Translations under genes and position numbers: made by a program | Shown here: piece after piece, positions 1-5,614 of the stretch | Layout of the letters: every line of letters begins with the position of its first letter | Numbering within the stretch: position 1 is the first letter of the stretch | The notes under the pieces: model-generated | The model's input: only the letters and a program-made list of their open reading frames with translations | Told to the model about the DNA's origin: nothing | Database searches by the model: none | Source: Alphaproteobacteria bacterium | GTDB lineage: Bacteria > Pseudomonadota > Alphaproteobacteria > ATCC43930 > CGMCC-115725 | Assembly (NCBI GenBank): GCA_028866355.1 | Contig: JAGWIH010000069.1 | Coordinates: forward strand, 1 to 9,517 | DNA length: 9,517 bases | Reading direction: 5' to 3'

Positions 1-987
1 GTAAAGCGCCAGCGAGCCGCCGATGGCGATGCACAGCAGCACCAGGATGAAGACGCCGCGGCGCGGATCGAGCGCGAAGGCGTGCACCGACGTGAGCACG
101 CCCGAGCGCACCAGGAAGGTGCCGACCAGCGACAGCGAAAAAGTCAGGATCGCCAGCAGAATCGTCCAGCTCTTGAGCGTGTCGCGGCGCTCGACGACGA
201 TCGCCGAATGCAGCAGCGCCGTGCCGGCCAGCCACGGCATCAGCGAGGCGTTCTCGACCGGATCCCAGAACCACCAGCCGCCCCAGCCGAGCGTGTAATA
301 GGCCCACCAGCTGCCCATGGCGATGCCGAGCGTCAGGCAACACCACGAGGCCAACGTCCACGGCCGCACCCAGCGCGCCCAGGCGGCGTCGACGCGGCCG
401 TCGATCAGCGCCGCGACGGCGAACGCGAACGCGACCGAGAAGCCGACATAGCCCAGATAAAGGAACGGCGGATGGAAGGCGAGGCCGGGGTCCTGCAGGA
501 TCGGGTTGAGGCCCATGCCTTCCTCCGGCGCCGGCGACAGGCGCAGGAACGGGTTCGACGTCAGCAGGATGAACAGCAGGAAGCCGATGGCGATCAGCGC
601 TTTGACGCCGAGCACGCGCGCGCACAGACGCGGCGGCATGGCATCGCCGAACCAGGCGATCGCCGCGCCGTAGACCGCCAGGATCAGCACCCACAGCACC
701 ATCGAGCCTTCGTGATTGCCCCACACGCTGGTCAGCTTGTAGAGCAGCGGCTTGGCGCTGCTGCTGTTCTCGGCGACGTTGGCGACCGAGAAATCCGACA
801 CGAAATAGGCGTGCACCAGTGTCGCGAAAGCGAGCGCGATGAGCGCGAATTGCGCCAGCGCCGCCAACCGGCCCGCCGCCATCAGGTTGAGGTCGCTGCG
901 CGCCGCGCCGGTCAGCGTCAACCCGGCCTGCAGCATCGCCACCGCCAGCGCCAGGATGAGCGCGAAATGGCCGAGCTCGATGATCAT
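1..987 (-). CDS. ccmF: Cytochrome c heme lyase subunit CcmF (N-terminal part, cut by window edge)
   Basis: CcmF is the large inner-membrane subunit of the System I heme lyase. With CcmH it takes heme from holo-CcmE and attaches it to the CXXCH motif of apocytochrome c in the periplasm. The gene starts at ATG 987 and leaves the window at base 1 with 329 residues visible; the family is usually about 650 residues, so roughly the first half is present. The start MIIELGHFALILALA fits the family. Seen motifs are WGNHEGSMVLW (residues 89-99), FHPPFLYLGY (171-180) and the tryptophan-rich WWD motif WGGWWFWDPVEN (235-246). H172, H260 and H302 match by context the periplasmic and transmembrane heme-ligand histidines described in E. 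coli CcmF (H173, H261, H303); the fourth ligand would lie off the window. Many hydrophobic segments are visible. The ATG overlaps the ccmE stop by four bases (ATGA), indicating translational coupling. This gene was not among the computed open reading frames because it lacks a stop inside the window. Confidence 0.96.
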   Translation of the reverse strand, partial: MIIELGHFALILALAVAMLQAGLTLTGAARSDLNLMAAGRLAALAQFALIALAFATLVHAYFVSDFSVANVAENSSSAKPLLYKLTSVWGNHEGSMVLWVLILAVYGAAIAWFGDAMPPRLCARVLGVKALIAIGFLLFILLTSNPFLRLSPAPEEGMGLNPILQDPGLAFHPPFLYLGYVGFSVAFAFAVAALIDGRVDAAWARWVRPWTLASWCCLTLGIAMGSWWAYYTLGWGGWWFWDPVENASLMPWLAGTALLHSAIVVERRDTLKSWTILLAILTFSLSLVGTFLVRSGVLTSVHAFALDPRRGVFILVLLCIAIGGSLALY

Positions 988-1472
988 GGATTCGCTCCGG
1001 TGGCGGGTGGCGCCAAAGGAACCGGCTTGCCGTTTTCGCCTTCCTGCCAGCGGCCGGCTTTCTTCAGCGCGTCGACGACTTCGGGCGGCATATAGCGTTC
1101 GTCATGTTTGGCCAAGAGCGTCGTCGCCTTGAAATCGCCGCTGGGCGTCAGCCGGCCTTCGACCACGACGCCCTGACCTTCGCGGAAGAGATCGGGCACC
1201 GTGCCGCGATAGGTCACTGGCACGGATTTGCGACCGTCGGTGATAGTGAAATCGAGCGTCGAGCCGTCGGCCTCGTGCTTGACGCTACCGGCGGCGACGA
1301 GGCCACCGATGCGCACCAGCCGGCCCGGCGGAATATGCTGCGCATAGAGGTCGGATGGACCGTAGAAGAAAACCAGATTGTCGTTGAGCGCCGACAACGT
1401 CAGCCCGACGGCGAGGCCGAGCAGCGCCAAGCCGCCGAGCACGAAATAAAGCCGCCGCCGCTTGCGCGTCAT
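984..1472 (-). CDS. ccmE: Periplasmic heme chaperone CcmE
   Basis: CcmE is a membrane-anchored periplasmic chaperone that binds heme covalently and carries it from CcmC to the CcmF/CcmH heme lyase. The 162-residue protein has a basic N-terminus (MTRKRRR) and one membrane anchor at about residues 8-28. An OB-fold beta-barrel follows at about 33-125. The heme-binding motif is LLAKHDERYMPPEV, where H123 is the covalent heme ligand and Y127 the axial ligand, equivalent to H130 and Y134 in E. coli. This is the common HxxxY form, not the CxxxY variant. The C-terminus is a short flexible tail rich in Pro, Gly and Ala, as is usual. The start ATG overlaps the ccmD stop (ATGA, 1472-1469), and the stop overlaps the ccmF start (ATGA, 987-984). 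Length and motifs are normal, and identification is secure. Confidence 0.97.
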   Translation of the reverse strand: MTRKRRRLYFVLGGLALLGLAVGLTLSALNDNLVFFYGPSDLYAQHIPPGRLVRIGGLVAAGSVKHEADGSTLDFTITDGRKSVPVTYRGTVPDLFREGQGVVVEGRLTPSGDFKATTLLAKHDERYMPPEVVDALKKAGRWQEGENGKPVPLAPPATGANP

Positions 1473-1618
1473 CGCCGCTCCTCGGCGTCCAGCGCGCGTT
1501 GTGCCCGGCGATAGCCGATCACGCTATGCACCAGCAGGCCGACGAGCACGATCACCGCGATGCCGTAGGCCGGCCAGACGAAGCGGGCATAACCGCCCAT
1601 GGCGAAAAACTGCGCCAT
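1469..1618 (-). CDS. ccmD: Small heme exporter protein CcmD
   Basis: This is a 49-residue single-pass membrane protein in the ccmD position. CcmD assists release of holo-CcmE from the CcmABC complex. The sequence starts MAQFFAMGGYARFVWPAYG, matching the aromatic, glycine-rich N-terminus typical of alphaproteobacterial CcmD. One transmembrane helix (about residues 15-35) follows, then a basic, charged cytoplasmic tail (YRRAQRALDAEERR). The ATG at 1618 shares one base with the ccmC stop (TGATG, 1620-1616), and the TGA overlaps the ccmE ATG by four bases, so translation is probably coupled to both neighbours. A second methionine at residue 7 is a less likely start because it would lose the overlap with ccmC. 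The gene is short and is easily missed by automatic callers; a longer reading in the same frame through ccmC is only a shadow. Confidence 0.92.
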   Translation of the reverse strand: MAQFFAMGGYARFVWPAYGIAVIVLVGLLVHSVIGYRRAQRALDAEERR

Positions 1619-2328
1619 CACGCGCCGAAACGCAGCGCGCGCAGCTTGGCGCGCAACAACGCGGTCCGCATGCGCAGCATCAACAGAACCGCGAACAAGA
1701 ACAGGAATCCCGCCGCCATCACCAGCATCGGCCACAGCATCGACGGTGCGATGGTCGATTTGCTGAAAAGGAAGATGCTGTCCTTCTGGTGCAACGTGTT
1801 CCACCAATCGACCGAGAACTTGATGATCGGCAGGTTGACCACGCCGACGATGGCAAGGATCGCCGCGGCGCGCGAGCCGCGCGTGCGGTCGTCGAAGGCA
1901 TTGGCGAGCGCGATGAATCCCAAATAGAGGAAGAACAGCACCAGCACCGAGGTGAGCCGCGCGTCCCACACCCACCAAGTGCCCCACATCGGCTCGCCCC
2001 ACAGCGAACCGCTTGCCAGGCAGACGAACGTAAATCCCGCGCCGATGGGCGCAGCGCTTTCGGCGGCGATATGCGCCAGCGGATGCCGCCAGATCAGCGC
2101 CACCGCGCTTGCGACCGCCATTACCGCATAGATCAGGCTCGCCAGCCATGCCGACGGCACGTGCACGTACATGATCTTGACCGCTTCGCCCTGCTGATAG
2201 TCGGGCGGCGCGATGAACAGCGCACCATAAAGCCCGATCGCGATCAGCACTGCCGCCGCGACGCTGCACCAGGGCAGCAGAGCGGCCGAAAGGCGCATGA
2301 AACGGGCGGGATTGGCGAAACGCTGCAT
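1618..2328 (-). CDS. ccmC: Heme-handling inner-membrane protein CcmC
   Basis: CcmC presents heme at the periplasmic face of the inner membrane and drives its covalent attachment to CcmE. The 236-residue protein has about six transmembrane segments. The WWD heme-handling motif lies at residues 110-127 (WGEPMWGTWWVWDARLTS). Two conserved periplasmic histidines flank it: H56 in YVHVPSAW and H180 in WWNTLHQ. These are equivalent by context to the axial heme ligands H60 and H184 of E. coli CcmC. The gene follows ccmB after a 14-base gap, the only real gap in the operon, with no good Shine-Dalgarno sequence. Its stop shares a base with the ccmD ATG. CcmC and CcmF share the WWD motif, but the short length, the flanking histidines and the position between ccmB and ccmD fix the assignment. 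Confidence 0.97.
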   Translation of the reverse strand: MQRFANPARFMRLSAALLPWCSVAAAVLIAIGLYGALFIAPPDYQQGEAVKIMYVHVPSAWLASLIYAVMAVASAVALIWRHPLAHIAAESAAPIGAGFTFVCLASGSLWGEPMWGTWWVWDARLTSVLVLFFLYLGFIALANAFDDRTRGSRAAAILAIVGVVNLPIIKFSVDWWNTLHQKDSIFLFSKSTIAPSMLWPMLVMAAGFLFLFAVLLMLRMRTALLRAKLRALRFGA

Positions 2329-2342
2329 GGTCGGTTTTTCGG

Positions 2343-3008
2343 CTATTCGAGCGCCTGGCGCAAGGCCGCCGCCGCCGCCCAGGGTGCCAGGGCCAGCGAT
2401 CCGGCGAGAAGCGCCGCCAGCAGCAAAAGATGCGGCCGCGATTCAAGACCCAAGGCGGCCGCCTCGCTGGCGGCAACGCCGAAGATCAGGACCGGAATGT
2501 AAAGCGGCAGCACCAGCAGCGACAACAGCACGCCGGCGCGGCGCGCGCCCAGCGTCAACGCCGCGCCGATCGCGCCGATCAAACTCAACACCGGCGTGCC
2601 CAGCAGCAACGCCGCGATCAAGGCCGGGTAACCCGCGGCATCGAAGTGCAGCACCAGTGCCAGCAGCGGCGCGATGATGGTCAACGGCAGGCCGGTGGTG
2701 AGCCAATGCGCCACGCATTTCGCCAGGACCTGGATTTCGAGCGGCACCGGCATGAGACCGAGCGCTTCAAGACTGCCGTCTTGGAAGTCGGCATCAAAGA
2801 GTCGTTCCAATGACAGCAATGCCGCTAGTAACGCCGTGACCCACAGCACGCCGGCGGCGATGCGCGCCAGCAGATCGGGATCGGGTCCGACGCCGAACGG
2901 GAACAGGATCACGGCCAGCGCGAAAAACGCGACGACGTTGGCGACGTCGCCGCCCTGGCGGAACGCCAGCCGCAGGTCGCGCGTCAGCAGCGCCGCGAAG
3001 CCGCTCAT
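2343..3008 (-). CDS. ccmB: Heme exporter ABC permease subunit CcmB
   Basis: CcmB is the membrane subunit that pairs with the ATPase CcmA. Together with CcmC and CcmD they form the complex whose ATP hydrolysis releases holo-CcmE. The protein is 221 residues, the normal family length, with about six hydrophobic segments (about 25-40, 47-68, 103-122, 128-152, 158-180 and 192-216). Family features seen are the N-terminal cytoplasmic stretch with DLRLAFRQGG (11-20), the ERLFDADFQDGSLEAL region (68-83) and LPLYIPVLIFG (167-177). The ATG at 3008 overlaps the ccmA stop by four bases (ATGA, 3008-3005), as expected for two subunits made in fixed proportion. The gene ends with TAG just before ccmC. No unusual residues or frame problems were seen. 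Confidence 0.96.
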   Translation of the reverse strand: MSGFAALLTRDLRLAFRQGGDVANVVAFFALAVILFPFGVGPDPDLLARIAAGVLWVTALLAALLSLERLFDADFQDGSLEALGLMPVPLEIQVLAKCVAHWLTTGLPLTIIAPLLALVLHFDAAGYPALIAALLLGTPVLSLIGAIGAALTLGARRAGVLLSLLVLPLYIPVLIFGVAASEAAALGLESRPHLLLLAALLAGSLALAPWAAAAALRQALE

Positions 3009-3652
3009 GCCTGTCGCCAGGTAGCGTGGTTAGCGAGCGACAGCGTCTGCGCGCCGGGCAGCGGCAGCGGCAGGTGCGTCGCCAGCGCGACGCAGCCACC
3101 GGTCCGCCGATGGTCGGCGATTGCCGTCAGCAGGATTTCGGTGGCTTCCGTGTCGAGGCTGGTGGTCGGTTCGTCAAGCAGCCACAGCGTCGCCGGCGAC
3201 GCCATCAACCGCGCCAGGCCAAGCCGCTTGCGCTCGCCGGCCGACAGATAACGCGCCGGCCAGGTGCCGCGCGCGTCGAGACGGAAGCGGCGCAGCGCGC
3301 CGATGGCGCCGTCCTTCGCGCCGCGCATTCCAGCCCAGAACGCCAGATTCTCTTCGGCGGTCAGCGCCGGTTTCACCGCGTCCTGGTGGCCGATGTAGTG
3401 GAGGCGCGCCCGATGGGCGGCCGGATCGTCGGCGATGGCGTCGCCATTCCAGGCGATTACGCCGTCTTCCGGCTGGGCGAGACCGGCCATGAGGCGCAGC
3501 AGGCTGGTCTTGCCGCTGCCGTTGGGCCCGCCGAGCAGCAGCGCATCGCCCGGTGCCAAGGCGAACGCGACGCCCTTGAACACCCGCCGTTCGCCGCGGC
3601 GGCACGCAAGCCCTTCACCGGTAAATGATTTCTGCGATTCCCGGCCCGCCAT
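3005..3652 (-). CDS. ccmA: Heme exporter ABC ATPase CcmA
   Basis: CcmA is the cytoplasmic ATP-binding subunit of the CcmABCD complex and is the first gene of the operon. The 215-residue protein is one complete ABC domain. It has the Walker A motif GPNGSGKT (residues 42-49), Q-loop Q90 (YIGHQDA), signature LSAGE (136-140, followed by RKR), Walker B LWLLDE (156-161), D-loop SLD (165-167) and H-loop H193. The signature reads LSAGERKR, whereas many family members have Q at the E position; this is a mild variation. The short length and helical signature region fit CcmA better than other ABC ATPases. The start at ATG 3652 cannot move far upstream, because an in-frame TAG lies four codons before it (3664-3662). 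The upstream bases show no strong Shine-Dalgarno sequence. A minus-strand terminator at 3711-3753 separates this operon from the membrane-protein gene upstream. Confidence 0.96.
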   Translation of the reverse strand: MAGRESQKSFTGEGLACRRGERRVFKGVAFALAPGDALLLGGPNGSGKTSLLRLMAGLAQPEDGVIAWNGDAIADDPAAHRARLHYIGHQDAVKPALTAEENLAFWAGMRGAKDGAIGALRRFRLDARGTWPARYLSAGERKRLGLARLMASPATLWLLDEPTTSLDTEATEILLTAIADHRRTGGCVALATHLPLPLPGAQTLSLANHATWRQA

Positions 3653-3689
3653 GGCGCGGCACTATGCCATGCGCCGGGCACCTCGGCTC

Positions 3690-3702
3690 CGGCGAATCGC
3701 CG
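3690..3702. repeat. 13-bp palindrome in the ccmA leader
   Basis: CGGCGAATCGCCG has perfect 6-bp arms around one central base. It lies between the upstream terminator and the ccmA start, about 38 bases before the ATG, where a promoter or operator for the ccm operon would be expected. Short GC-rich palindromes also arise by chance in such DNA, so any regulatory role is only an inference. I could not find a convincing -35/-10 pair for ccmA beside it. Confidence 0.3.
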
Positions 3703-3710
3703 CGGTCCGG

Positions 3711-3753
3711 TTAAAAAAGTGACGGCCTCGGTGGGGGAGGTACCGAGGCCGTC
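3711..3753 (-). terminator. Rho-independent terminator upstream of the ccm operon
   Basis: Arms at 3721-3732 (GACGGCCTCGGT) and 3742-3753 pair perfectly over 12 bp, with a 9-base loop. Read on the minus strand, the stem is followed after two bases by a run of six T (3717-3712). This is a standard intrinsic terminator acting on minus-strand transcription, so it would stop transcripts from the membrane-protein gene at 3944-5404 before they reach ccmA. On the plus strand no T-run follows the stem. It implies that ccmA has its own promoter between about 3653 and 3711, or depends on readthrough. Confidence 0.85.
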
Positions 3754-3760
3754 GAAATAG

Positions 3761-3781
3761 AGCGGTCGGGGGGCGACCGCT
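3761..3781 (-). repeat. Second stem-loop beside the terminator
   Basis: AGCGGTCG (3761-3768) and CGACCGCT (3774-3781) form a perfect 8-bp stem with a five-base all-G loop on the plus strand (all-C on the minus strand). On the minus strand it comes seven bases before the main terminator stem. It may be an accessory terminator hairpin, a structure protecting the transcript 3' end, or part of a small RNA ending at the terminator. The strand is assigned from the adjacent terminator. Confidence 0.55.
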
Positions 3782-3943
3782 TCATGGAGATGCGAGACAA
3801 GCCAAAAGCCAAATGTCTCTCACCGGCCGCGATGAAAGCCCGGGATTGAGACCCGATTTGGATCGAAATGTGGCGAAAGGATGATTTGTCGGCCGGCTCA
3901 GCCCGATCACCGTTTTGGCTCAAAAGGCCGTATGTGGGCCGAT

Positions 3944-5404
3944 TCAGCGGCCCGCAGGACTTTCGGCGGCGCGAATCGCCGTCAGGCCGTAATAACGGGC
4001 CGTCCAGCGGTTGATCCAGAACTGGTCGTCACCGCGGATGTCGGCGTGGAAGACATAGGACCGCGGAAAGTCCGCCTTGGCGATCACCGGCAACACCGCG
4101 CGCGTGGTGCCGGCGGCCTGAAGCCGGTGCAGCGTCGAATCGCGCGCCGCCATGAAGGCGTGAAACGACTCCGCCGGTCCGCGCAAATCGGCAAGGCCGG
4201 CGACGATGTTGCGGCTTGCCGGCAAGGTTACGGCCAGCGCCACTAACAACCAGCGCACTGCCCGGCCGCTGTCGATCCGCCACGCGGTAAGGATTTGAAC
4301 GGCCTGCGGCGCCCAGATGCTGACCACGATCAGCCCGCCGCAAAGGAACGCCAGGTGGATTCCGGCCAGCGTCCGCGCCGGCACCGCGCCGCCTAATGCC
4401 ACAGCCGGCACGACGTAAAGTGCAATCAGCACGGCGGCAAACAATCCGGTGATCGCCCAGCGTGCTGGCGCGATCAGCCGCTCAGTCCAGCGCGGCGCGA
4501 TGATGCCGCGCGCGCGCAACGCGATCAGCAAGCCGGCGGCGGCGAGCGTCTTGGGATCGATGACCCACAGCGCGACCGAGCGCGCGATCTGTGCGAGCGC
4601 CGTGGCGACGAGCGCGGACAGGGCCGGCGCCGCACCGACCGCGGCCTCGCGCGCGCCGTTGCCGGGCGCAACGACAACCACCGCAAGCCCGATCAGCGCG
4701 GCGACGAACCCGACCAGCGCCGCCGGCCGCCAGCTTCCATCGGCGAGACGTGCCGCGGCGGCGACGACGGCGAACAGACCGACCTCGAGCGAAGCCGCGA
4801 GCTCATGCAGGCCGCTGACGAAAAAGACCGCGACAGCCAGAGCCGCGAGGCGCACCACGCCGACGGGCGCCGCCGTCAGGTCGAGACGGCAAGCGGCGTA
4901 GGCGAGCGCGATCGCCGCCGACCAGCCGAGCTGGTATTCGACTTCGGCGGCGCGGAAGAAGAACAGCTCGTTGACGCTCGGCGATTCCGTCCACCACAGC
5001 GCGGCGAAGACGGCGACGACCAGCACCGTCGTCCGCGAACGCCAGCGCAGACCCAACACCCCGGCAATAAACGGCGACAGCATCGCCAGCGACGCGAGCG
5101 TGATCGCCATCAGGCTGGCGCCGTAGAAGCGCGTCAGCGGCAGTATCGCGGCAATGACGAAATGAATGAAGCCGGCGGCCCAGCGGCATGACCACGTCGT
5201 GTACTCGACCCAGACGCCGCCGAAGATGCCATGGGTGCGGCCTTCGACGGCGCGGACGAAATCGTCGGCGATCGGCCAAGTGAACAGGAACAAGCCGATC
5301 GCGACCGCGAAGACGAACGCCACCGACAACGCCAGAAGGATGGCGGGATACGTGGCGGTGTGCGCCGCCGCGGGCGCGGTCGCACGGTCGGCCGGCAACG
5401 CCAT
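3944..5404 (-). CDS. Polytopic membrane protein, DUF6056 / GT-C glycosyltransferase-like
   Basis: This 486-residue protein has a short cytoplasmic N-terminus and about 12 hydrophobic segments spread over residues 20-402, then a soluble C-terminal tail of about 80 residues. Features seen are ADDF (46-49) after the first membrane segment, in the place where GT-C transferases carry acidic catalytic residues in the first periplasmic loop; EYTTWSCRW (67-75); HELAA (200-204); APGNGAR (246-252); and VPARTLAGIH (341-350). The tail ends FWINRWTARYYGL (462-474). This pattern recalls the DUF6056 group, membrane proteins thought to act in surface polysaccharide assembly. The family call is from memory of motifs, and the substrate cannot be predicted. 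ATG 5404 was chosen because it precedes the first membrane segment with a short polar lead; the Shine-Dalgarno sequence is weak. A possible promoter lies at 5449-5477 and a terminator at 3711-3753, so the gene may be monocistronic. It may instead be a membrane protein with no transferase activity. Confidence 0.7.
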   Translation of the reverse strand: MALPADRATAPAAAHTATYPAILLALSVAFVFAVAIGLFLFTWPIADDFVRAVEGRTHGIFGGVWVEYTTWSCRWAAGFIHFVIAAILPLTRFYGASLMAITLASLAMLSPFIAGVLGLRWRSRTTVLVVAVFAALWWTESPSVNELFFFRAAEVEYQLGWSAAIALAYAACRLDLTAAPVGVVRLAALAVAVFFVSGLHELAASLEVGLFAVVAAAARLADGSWRPAALVGFVAALIGLAVVVVAPGNGAREAAVGAAPALSALVATALAQIARSVALWVIDPKTLAAAGLLIALRARGIIAPRWTERLIAPARWAITGLFAAVLIALYVVPAVALGGAVPARTLAGIHLAFLCGGLIVVSIWAPQAVQILTAWRIDSGRAVRWLLVALAVTLPASRNIVAGLADLRGPAESFHAFMAARDSTLHRLQAAGTTRAVLPVIAKADFPRSYVFHADIRGDDQFWINRWTARYYGLTAIRAAESPAGR

Positions 5405-5448
5405 GGGCGGAGATCGCCTCGCTCGACGTCGGTGTTCGCTGGGAGCCG

Positions 5449-5477
5449 ATCATAGTATGCGGCGCCCCGATCGCCAA
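5449..5477 (-). promoter_or_regulatory. Possible sigma70-type promoter for the membrane-protein gene
   Basis: On the minus strand, TTGGCG (5477-5472) is followed after 17 bases by TATGAT (5454-5449). These match the -35 consensus TTGACA at 4 of 6 bases and the -10 consensus TATAAT at 5 of 6. The -10 box ends about 44 bases upstream of the ATG at 5404, a sensible leader length. The call rests on sequence resemblance only. Confidence 0.4.
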
Positions 5478-5504
5478 TTCCGGGGTCGCCGGCGATCCGG
5501 CGCC
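5461..5504. repeat. Imperfect inverted repeat in the divergent intergenic region
   Basis: The left arm (5461-5475) reads GGCGCC-CC-GATCGCC. The right arm (5491-5504) is its complement with one base fewer in the middle (GGCGATC-C-GGCGCC). Thirteen base pairs can form around a 15-base spacer. It lies between the membrane-protein gene and acnA, and overlaps the -35 box of the possible minus-strand promoter. It could be an operator or an RNA hairpin in an acnA leader. Chance is a real alternative in this GC-rich DNA. Confidence 0.4.
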
Positions 5505-5601
5505 TGCGCGGCGCGCATAGTCGCCGTGCTGCGCTTGATCTCGCGCGCGGGACGCGGTAGCAGCAACCGTTGACGCCCGGCCCCGTTAGCGAAGATGAAG
5601 A

Positions 5602-5610
5602 GAGAGGGAG
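5602..5610 (+). promoter_or_regulatory. Ribosome-binding site deciding the acnA start
   Basis: GAGAGGGAG is a purine-rich Shine-Dalgarno sequence. Its GAGG core (5604-5607) lies seven bases before GTG 5615, the preferred spacing. It therefore supports GTG 5615 over the TTG at 5570, which would add 15 residues unlike other AcnA N-termini. Confidence 0.75.
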
Positions 5611-5614
5611 CCTC

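Larger units (their letters stand above)
3653..3943. other. Noncoding gap between ccmA and the membrane-protein gene
   Basis: No credible gene was seen in these 291 bases. A 70-codon minus-strand frame (3711-3923) uses a TTG start, runs through both hairpins and resembles no family I know. Apart from the terminator, the second hairpin and the 13-bp palindrome, there are weaker structures. GAGACA/TGTCTC arms lie at 3794-3799 and 3814-3819. A near-palindrome ATTTGGATCGAAAT sits at 3856-3869, with 12 of its 14 bases symmetrical. CGGG/CCCG pairs lie at 3841-3855. GGGCCG/CGGCCC arms at 3936-3941 and 3948-3953 straddle the stop of the membrane-protein gene. The stretch is visibly richer in A and T than the flanking genes. 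On the minus strand it is the 3' untranslated region of the membrane-protein gene, or a place for a small RNA. Confidence 0.6.

Noticed and set aside
82..1095. A 337-codon plus-strand open frame
   Set aside because: It is antisense to ccmF and the end of ccmE, which carry clear family motifs. The product is dominated by Arg, Gln and Ala with no domain.
1462..2502. A 346-codon plus-strand open frame
   Set aside because: It is antisense to ccmD, ccmC and the end of ccmB, with arginine- and histidine-rich shadow composition.
3711..3923. A 70-codon minus-strand frame in the gap before ccmA
   Set aside because: TTG start, no ribosome-binding site seen, no family resemblance, and its 3' part is made of the two hairpins and the terminator.
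5535..5563. Possible acnA promoter TTGATC - 17 bases - TAGCAG
   Set aside because: The -35 is fair and the spacing is right, but the -10 matches only about half of the consensus, too weak to list as a feature.
5405..5614. Search for an Irr-type iron control element or other known operator before acnA
   Set aside because: No sequence resembling the AT-rich ICE consensus was found in the region.
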